Assembly: GCA_903911165.1 (NCBI GenBank)
Contig: CAIWCQ010000505.1
Location: 1 to 17,575 of the forward strand
Length of the DNA stretch: 17,575 nucleotides
Direction: 5' to 3'
Source of the DNA: an uncultured Actinomycetes bacterium
GTDB lineage: Bacteria > Actinomycetota > Actinomycetes > Mycobacteriales > Mycobacteriaceae
Shown here in pieces: positions 13,941 to 17,575 of this stretch (positions within the stretch are counted from its first letter, which is position 1; each line of letters begins with the position of its first letter). The translations under genes were made by a program, and so were the position numbers. A model generated the notes under the pieces. It was given only the letters and a program-made list of their open reading frames with translations, did not search any database and was not told the DNA's origin.

Positions 13941-14894
13941 ATGGCTGCACCCGTTTTGAGAACATCTGCCGCAGCAGCAGTCGGGACCGCAGCGCTCGCG
14001 GTCGGCTACGCGACGATCGTCGAACGCAACGCCTTCGTTGTGCGGGAGGTGACGATGCCGGTCCTGACGCCGGGATCCACGCCACTGCGCGTGCTGCACC
14101 TCAGTGACATCCACATGCGGCCGTCACAGCGACGTAAGCAGGAGTGGCTTCGGGAGTTGGCGCGGTGGGAACCCGACCTGGTGGTCAACACCGGCGACAA
14201 CCTGTCCCACCCCAAGGCGGTGCCGGCGGTGGTACAGGCTCTCGGCGATCTGCTGTCAGTACCCGGCTTCTTCGTATTCGGGAGCAACGACTACTTCGCG
14301 CCGAGGCTGAAGAATCCGGCGAAATACCTCACCGACTCCGACCAACGGGTGCATGGCAAGCCATTGCCGTGGCAGGACCTGCGCGCGGCGTTCAACGAGC
14401 GGGGTTGGGGTGACCTGACACACAACCGCCGCGAGTTGGAGGTGGCCGGGGTGACCATCGCCGCGGCCGGCGTCGATGATCCACACCTCGACCGGGATCG
14501 CTACGAGACCATCGCCGGGCCGGCCAACCCCGCCGCGAACCTGACTTTGGCCGTCACCCACGCGCCCTACACCCGGGTGCTGGATCGTTTCGCGGCCGAC
14601 GGCTACCGGCTCATCCTGGCCGGACACACCCACGGCGGGCAATTGTGTCTGCCGTTCTCCGGCGCCGTGGTGACCAACTGCGACCTCGACCGCTCGCGGG
14701 CCAAGGGCGCATCGCAGTGGGGCGCCAAGTCCGCACTGCACGTGTCGGCGGGGATTGGCACATCCCCGTTCGCGCCCTTCCGGTTCTGCTGTCGGCCCGA
14801 GGCGAGCCTGCTGACGCTGGTGGCGGCACCGAACGGGGAGGACGACCGGGCCCGCTCCGTGGTGCGCTCCACACCGGCCGCGCTGGTCCATTAG
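13941..14894 (+). CDS. Metallophosphoesterase, YkuE/Rv3683-like
   Basis: A 317-residue calcineurin-like phosphoesterase. The N-terminus has a hydrophobic stretch (about 9-26) that may act as membrane anchor or signal. Metal-site motifs follow in order: LSDIHMRPS (54-62, Asp56 and His58), NTGDN (83-87, Asp86), FGSNDYF (113-119, Asn116), AVTHAPY (204-210, His207) and AGHTHGGQ (227-234, His229 and His231). GSND replaces the usual GNHD, so the conserved His after Asn is missing; this variant may be normal for the actinobacterial subgroup. The substrate could be a phospholipid or cell-wall intermediate, as for some YkuE-type proteins, but nothing here proves it. It lies 27 bp after ponA2 on the same strand, with its own -10-like hexamer. 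Confidence 0.9.
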   Translation: MAAPVLRTSAAAAVGTAALAVGYATIVERNAFVVREVTMPVLTPGSTPLRVLHLSDIHMRPSQRRKQEWLRELARWEPDLVVNTGDNLSHPKAVPAVVQALGDLLSVPGFFVFGSNDYFAPRLKNPAKYLTDSDQRVHGKPLPWQDLRAAFNERGWGDLTHNRRELEVAGVTIAAAGVDDPHLDRDRYETIAGPANPAANLTLAVTHAPYTRVLDRFAADGYRLILAGHTHGGQLCLPFSGAVVTNCDLDRSRAKGASQWGAKSALHVSAGIGTSPFAPFRFCCRPEASLLTLVAAPNGEDDRARSVVRSTPAALVH

Positions 14895-14992
14895 CCAACA
14901 CCACGAACCCACTGGTTCGCTGCCACCACCACCGCGGAACCCTGACGGGCGTTTGGCCCTCACCGGGGCAATACAGCGCAACACCCGTGCGA

Positions 14993-14998
14993 TACGCT
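14993..14998 (+). promoter_or_regulatory. Possible -10 of the tRNA-Pro gene
   Basis: TACGCT (TANNNT) lies 14 nt before the mature tRNA 5' end, a normal distance for a short precursor leader. No clear -35 is seen. The 118-bp gap before the tRNA has no other recognisable feature apart from a weak 4-bp GGGC/GCCC stem near 14947-14959. Confidence 0.35.
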
Positions 14999-15012
14999 GA
15001 CGAGGCTTCACG

Positions 15013-15086
15013 CGGGGTGTGGCGCAGCTTGGTAGCGTGCTTCGTTCGGGACGAAGAGGTCGTGGGTTCGAATCCCGCCACCCCGA
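15013..15086 (+). tRNA. tRNA-Pro (anticodon CGG)
   Basis: The complete cloverleaf is readable in 74 nt. The 7-bp acceptor stem is CGGGGTG (15013-15019) with CACCCCG (15079-15085), then discriminator A15086. The anticodon stem cttcg/cgaag encloses the loop TTCGGGA with anticodon CGG, decoding CCG proline codons. The T-arm gtggg-ttcgaat-cccgc is canonical. After the discriminator the genome reads CCG, so the 3' CCA is not encoded and must be added. The gene sits at the border between the conserved ponA2 block and a more variable segment. Confidence 0.97.
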
Positions 15087-15098
15087 CCGTGTGGATGA

Positions 15099-15923
15099 TT
15101 ACGCCAGGGCATCCGCGACAGTGGACTGAACCGGCCGGTGGCGGCGCAGGATCGCCACCTCGGCAACAACATAAATCACCAGCGATGCGATAACCGCACC
15201 GATGATTGCCGGGTACCGCCCCGCGAAACCGTCGGCCGAAGTCTGCCGAATGAGGATTCCGACGAACGCCCAGATGAGCACCAGCCCGTAGGCGACGTCG
15301 CGATTACGCAGCATGGTCGCGGTGCCGATCACCATGGCAACCAGCACCATGATCACCGCCCAGGTGGAATCGGCGAAGCCGAAGCCGTCCCATTTCCGAC
15401 TGACCAGCAGCACGGTGATGTTCGCGACCACAGCCACGGTCGTCCAGCCGAAGTAGACACTGAACGGCACGCCGACGAACCACCGTCGCCGCCCGGTCAG
15501 ATTCGCCGCCCGCAGAGTGACGACGATCAGCGCGAGGCACACCAGGATCACGACGATCAGTACGGCCGACAGTGGAATGTTGTCGTAGTGCCAGGCGAAC
15601 ACCCATGCGGTGTTGGCCAGCGAGGAGACCGCGAAGAGCACACCGACCCGATTCAGCAATGCGGTGTCGGCTGCGGTGTCCGGGGAGTCGCGAAACAGTC
15701 CAAGTTGGTAGAGGACGTACGCACCGAGAAGTAGGTAGATCACGCCCCAGATGGAAAATGTCAGACCGGCAGGAGTGAACAGGCTCGGATAGGCATCAGA
15801 TATGTCGCCGGTCCGCCTGCCGTTGAGCGGCAGTGAGTTGGCAAGAAAGTTCATCGTGACCATCGCCAGGTAGGTCAGAGCAACCAGTGCCTGTACCGGG
15901 CGGTGGGTGGTCGTTGCGCTCAT
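15099..15923 (-). CDS. Polytopic membrane protein, TspO/MBR-like 'tryptophan-rich sensory protein' family
   Basis: A 274-residue integral membrane protein with about eight hydrophobic segments (roughly 12-30, 55-77, 90-111, 117-137, 150-174, 186-204, 209-226, 238-258). FTPAGLTFSIWGVIYLLLG (49-67), NTAWVFAWHY (104-113) and GVPFSVYFGWTTVAVVAN (151-168) are typical of the long bacterial TspO/MBR-related proteins annotated as tryptophan-rich sensory proteins. Ligand and function are unknown; short TspO binds tetrapyrroles. ATG 15923 has AAGGAG (complement of 15931-15936) 7 nt upstream. That ribosome site lies in the 17-bp gap after the yqeY stop, so the two are likely co-transcribed. I do not recall a counterpart here in M. 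tuberculosis, which has other genes between Rv3683 and Rv3688c. Confidence 0.72.
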   Translation of the reverse strand: MSATTTHRPVQALVALTYLAMVTMNFLANSLPLNGRRTGDISDAYPSLFTPAGLTFSIWGVIYLLLGAYVLYQLGLFRDSPDTAADTALLNRVGVLFAVSSLANTAWVFAWHYDNIPLSAVLIVVILVCLALIVVTLRAANLTGRRRWFVGVPFSVYFGWTTVAVVANITVLLVSRKWDGFGFADSTWAVIMVLVAMVIGTATMLRNRDVAYGLVLIWAFVGILIRQTSADGFAGRYPAIIGAVIASLVIYVVAEVAILRRHRPVQSTVADALA

Positions 15924-15940
15924 GGGATTGCTCCTTGTGC

Positions 15941-16405
15941 CTAGAGACGGTCTTTGACCGCCGACGAGAGCCTGGATCCGTCAGCCTTCCCCGCGGCGAT
16001 CGCGGTCGCCGCCTTCATCACCAGACCCATTTGCCGGACCGAGGGCCGCTCACCGATCTCCTCGGCAACCTGGGCGATGGCCGTGTCGACCACGTCGGCC
16101 ACCTCGGCGTCGCTCAGCGGAGTGGGAAGGTACTCATCAATGATCCGGCCCTCGGCATGCTCCGCAGCGGCAAGTTCGCCGCGACCGTTCTGGGTGTAGA
16201 TCTCCGCAGCCTCGCTGCGCTTCTTGGCCTCTCGGGTGAGCACCTTGAGGACGTCCTCGTCGGTCAGCTCACGGGACTGCTTGCCGGACACCTCCTCGGT
16301 CTGGACCGCTGCCAGCAGCATGCGCAGCGTCGCGGTGCGCAATTTGTCCTGGCTCTTCATCGCCCCGGTGAGGTCCGACCTGAGTCGTGCTTTCAGTTCA
16401 GACAT
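15941..16405 (-). CDS. YqeY/GatB-like domain protein (Rv3688c-like)
   Basis: A 154-residue protein of the YqeY family, related to the C-terminal tRNA-binding domain of GatB. Family features are MSELKARLRSDLTGAMKSQD at the start, LRTATLRMLLAAVQ (22-35), EDVLKVLTREAKKRSEAAEIY (50-70) and the IIDEYLPTPLSDAEV segment followed by an MGLVMKA motif. A tRNA-related role is suspected from the domain, but free-standing YqeY proteins have no settled function. ATG 16405 was chosen over an upstream in-frame GTG at 16417, since it matches the family N-terminus. No ribosome site is present; TAGTGT 8 nt upstream suggests leaderless expression. Confidence 0.92.
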   Translation of the reverse strand: MSELKARLRSDLTGAMKSQDKLRTATLRMLLAAVQTEEVSGKQSRELTDEDVLKVLTREAKKRSEAAEIYTQNGRGELAAAEHAEGRIIDEYLPTPLSDAEVADVVDTAIAQVAEEIGERPSVRQMGLVMKAATAIAAGKADGSRLSSAVKDRL

Positions 16406-16413
16406 GGAAAAAC

Positions 16414-16419
16414 ACACTA
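16414..16419 (-). promoter_or_regulatory. Putative -10 element for leaderless yqeY transcript
   Basis: Minus-strand TAGTGT (TANNNT) ends 8 nt before ATG 16405. The leader would otherwise be U-rich (gtttttcc) with no Shine-Dalgarno. Confidence 0.4.
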
Positions 16420-16458
16420 CGCGACACGATTACCGTGCGCCGGAATCGGCAGCGGAGG

Positions 16459-17304
16459 TTAATTGGATTGACCCGTCCATTCCATTAAATCGGCCCACAT
16501 CGGCGCCCAGCCTTTGTACTGTCGCGTTGCCGCACTTGTGGTGACCAACGTTTGACCAAGGTGCTCACGGAATTCGGGATAACGGCGATCCAGACTGCTC
16601 AGCGATTCCCGATAGGTGCGGATCGTGAACAGGATTGCACCGGATTTCGGTAGTTTCCATAGTGTTTGACGCTCGGTTCGGAAATACATGGCGGCACCGA
16701 ATTCTTCGGCGGTCCACCGCTTCTGCGTACGCGCTTTGCGTCCTGTTGCCGACGGCTGAAACAACTCCGGACTATCCAGAACTGTCCAGTTGATCCGCCA
16801 CACCGGTCGGTCCGGAGTCAACTTGTCGAACATCGCATCGGTGGCGGCGCCGATTCGCTCCTCGTAGTGCGGAACCGGCCGATGGATGCCGTGCATATCG
16901 GCGCCGATTTTCACGGCCAAGTCCCAGCGACTCGGAAAGCAAATCGATGCCGCCGTGAGAATCCACTGGCCGTCCTGCGGACTCATCACCGCCAAGTCTT
17001 CTTGGACTAGGCAGCTCGCTACTTCCAGCGGGTGACGTGATCCGTCAATCGGGATCGTTTCAGGAAATCTGTCCGGAAACCGTGCCGGCAGATGCTCGAC
17101 CAGCTTCGTCAGCACTTCCTGCGATGCATCGAGCCCCTGCGGAAGCGCCGCGAACACCTCGGCTCTCCGGTTGTCGAGCAGGTCGCGTTTCTGGACCAAT
17201 TCCGCGTCGTAGTGCTCATCGATCTCAATCCACTCCTCGGGGTTCATCGTCCTCAGACCCATGGACACCGTGAAGGGCTGGCCTTTCACCGGGATGTAGG
17301 TCAC
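16459..17304 (-). CDS. Heme-dependent oxidative N-demethylase-like protein (DUF3445)
   Basis: With GTG 17304 the protein is 281 residues. SCLVQEDLAVM (97-107), ICFPSRWDLAVKIGADMHGI (121-140) with HRPVPHYEERI (141-151), RINWTVLDSPELF (170-182) and FRTERQTLWKLPKSGAILFT (208-227) are the conserved blocks of the DUF3445 / HODM alpha-subunit family, whose studied members use heme to oxidatively demethylate small amines. The usual partner subunits (flavin- and ferredoxin-type) are not adjacent, so the electron source is unknown. A strong ribosome site, GGGGAGGG (complement of 17312-17319), lies 7 nt before the start; the longer frame to 17421 overlaps the divergent gene. Base composition is lower in GC than its neighbours in places. 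It sits between Rv3688c- and Rv3689-like genes, suggesting insertion. Confidence 0.82.
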   Translation of the reverse strand: MTYIPVKGQPFTVSMGLRTMNPEEWIEIDEHYDAELVQKRDLLDNRRAEVFAALPQGLDASQEVLTKLVEHLPARFPDRFPETIPIDGSRHPLEVASCLVQEDLAVMSPQDGQWILTAASICFPSRWDLAVKIGADMHGIHRPVPHYEERIGAATDAMFDKLTPDRPVWRINWTVLDSPELFQPSATGRKARTQKRWTAEEFGAAMYFRTERQTLWKLPKSGAILFTIRTYRESLSSLDRRYPEFREHLGQTLVTTSAATRQYKGWAPMWADLMEWTGQSN

Positions 17305-17363
17305 GTTTGCGCCCTCCCCACGTCGACGCCCATATTCAACCGCAGGTGGGTTATCCCAGGTTT

Positions 17364-17371
17364 GAGATCTC
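17364..17371. repeat. 8-bp palindrome in the divergent spacer
   Basis: GAGATCTC is a perfect 8-bp palindrome in the 92-bp spacer between the DUF3445 gene and the proline-rich gene. It could be chance or half of an operator. No confident promoter was found in this spacer. Confidence 0.25.
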
Positions 17372-17396
17372 ACCGGATCCTCGACAGGATGACCCG

Positions 17397-17575
17397 GTGA
17401 GCAACTACGCCCCTGGCCCACCCGGGCACGGCGGCTACCCCCCGCCCGGCTATCCCCCGCCCGGCTATCCCGCGCCCGGCTATCCCCCGCCCGGCTACGG
17501 ACCGCCCGGCTACGGGCCGCCCGGCTGGGGCTGGGAGCCCGGGGTGATCCCCCTCTTCAGCAATTCAGCAGCGCG
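17397..17575 (+). CDS. N-terminus of a Pro/Gly/Tyr-repeat (probably membrane) protein, Rv3689-like, truncated by window end
   Basis: An open frame from GTG 17397 runs past the window end (59 codons visible). AGGA at 17386-17389 lies 7 nt before the start. After MSNYAPGPPGHGG comes a run of GYPPP, GYPAP and GYGPP pentapeptides, then WGWEPGVIPLFSNSAA. Proline/glycine/tyrosine-rich cytosolic heads of this sort are frequent on actinobacterial multi-pass membrane proteins. In M. tuberculosis the gene after Rv3688c is a predicted transmembrane protein, which fits position. The transmembrane part is out of view, so family assignment is tentative. Confidence 0.72.
   Translation, partial: MSNYAPGPPGHGGYPPPGYPPPGYPAPGYPPPGYGPPGYGPPGWGWEPGVIPLFSNSAA
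17440..17531 (+). repeat. 15-bp coding tandem repeat (YPPPG-type), about six copies
   Basis: The core cgcccggct recurs every 15 bp between about 17448 and 17525, with variable flanks (tatccc, tacgga, tacggg). The unit encodes GYPPP/GYPAP/GYGPP. Because the period is a multiple of three, copy-number change would keep the frame. Confidence 0.88.

Noticed and set aside
14947..14965. Terminator hairpin after the metallophosphoesterase gene
   Set aside because: Only a 4-bp GGGC/GCCC stem with no following T-run; too weak to call.

Overview
The window is high-GC DNA from a mycobacterium, most likely an environmental Mycolicibacterium or Mycobacterium rather than the tuberculosis complex. The gene order follows the M. 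tuberculosis segment from acs (Rv3667) to ponA2/Rv3683, then Rv3688c and apparently Rv3689. Rv numbers are recalled synteny, not a database result. GTG starts are common, genes are tightly packed, and no gene-free stretch exceeds 300 bases. The longest gap, about 290 bases between whiB4 and ponA2, is described element by element.

Layout. (1) Bases 1-2544: the 3' end of acs, a secreted S1-type serine protease (minus strand), and a holin-like membrane protein translationally coupled to the alpha/beta hydrolase EphE (plus). (2) 2534-6019: a minus-strand cluster running nth, then a membrane-anchored thioredoxin-like protein, a Nudix CoA pyrophosphatase and the acid-resistance protease MarP. (3) 6115-7128: a small membrane protein and the cAMP receptor protein Crp (plus). 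(4) 7130-8516: a coupled minus-strand trio of DUF4177 micro-ORF (53 aa), RidA-like protein and metallo-beta-lactamase-fold hydrolase. (5) 8570-10716: the coupled Get3/ArsA-like ATPase pair (BagA/BagB). (6) 10790-14894: whiB4 (minus) diverging from ponA2, followed by a metallophosphoesterase. (7) 15013-15086: tRNA-Pro(CGG). (8) 15099-17304: minus-strand TspO-like membrane protein, YqeY and a heme-dependent oxidative N-demethylase-like (DUF3445) gene. (9) From 17397: the start of a proline/glycine/tyrosine-repeat protein that runs off the window.

Functional theme. Much of the window concerns cell-envelope integrity and acid, redox or carbon stress: MarP and PonA2 (periplasmic protease and peptidoglycan synthase), a membrane thioredoxin, the Fe-S redox protein WhiB4, Nth repair, and the cAMP-responsive Crp. 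A good CRP-type palindrome lies upstream of whiB4 and ponA2, which may tie the crp gene here to that divergent pair.

The most useful unlisted signals are: (a) seven genes without a Shine-Dalgarno each have a TANNNT -10-like hexamer 6-8 nt before the start codon, a leaderless-transcript signature, including two back-to-back divergent pairs; (b) a six-copy 14-bp tandem repeat that spans the nth stop and the start of the next gene, and looks like expansion of an ancestral GTGA stop/start overlap; (c) a 26-bp tandem repeat beginning at the whiB4 stop; (d) complementary loss of P-loop and switch I residues in BagA and BagB; (e) alanine at the nucleophile position of EphE. No clearly new multi-gene system is visible; most of the window is conserved mycobacterial core with one probable accessory gene near the right end.
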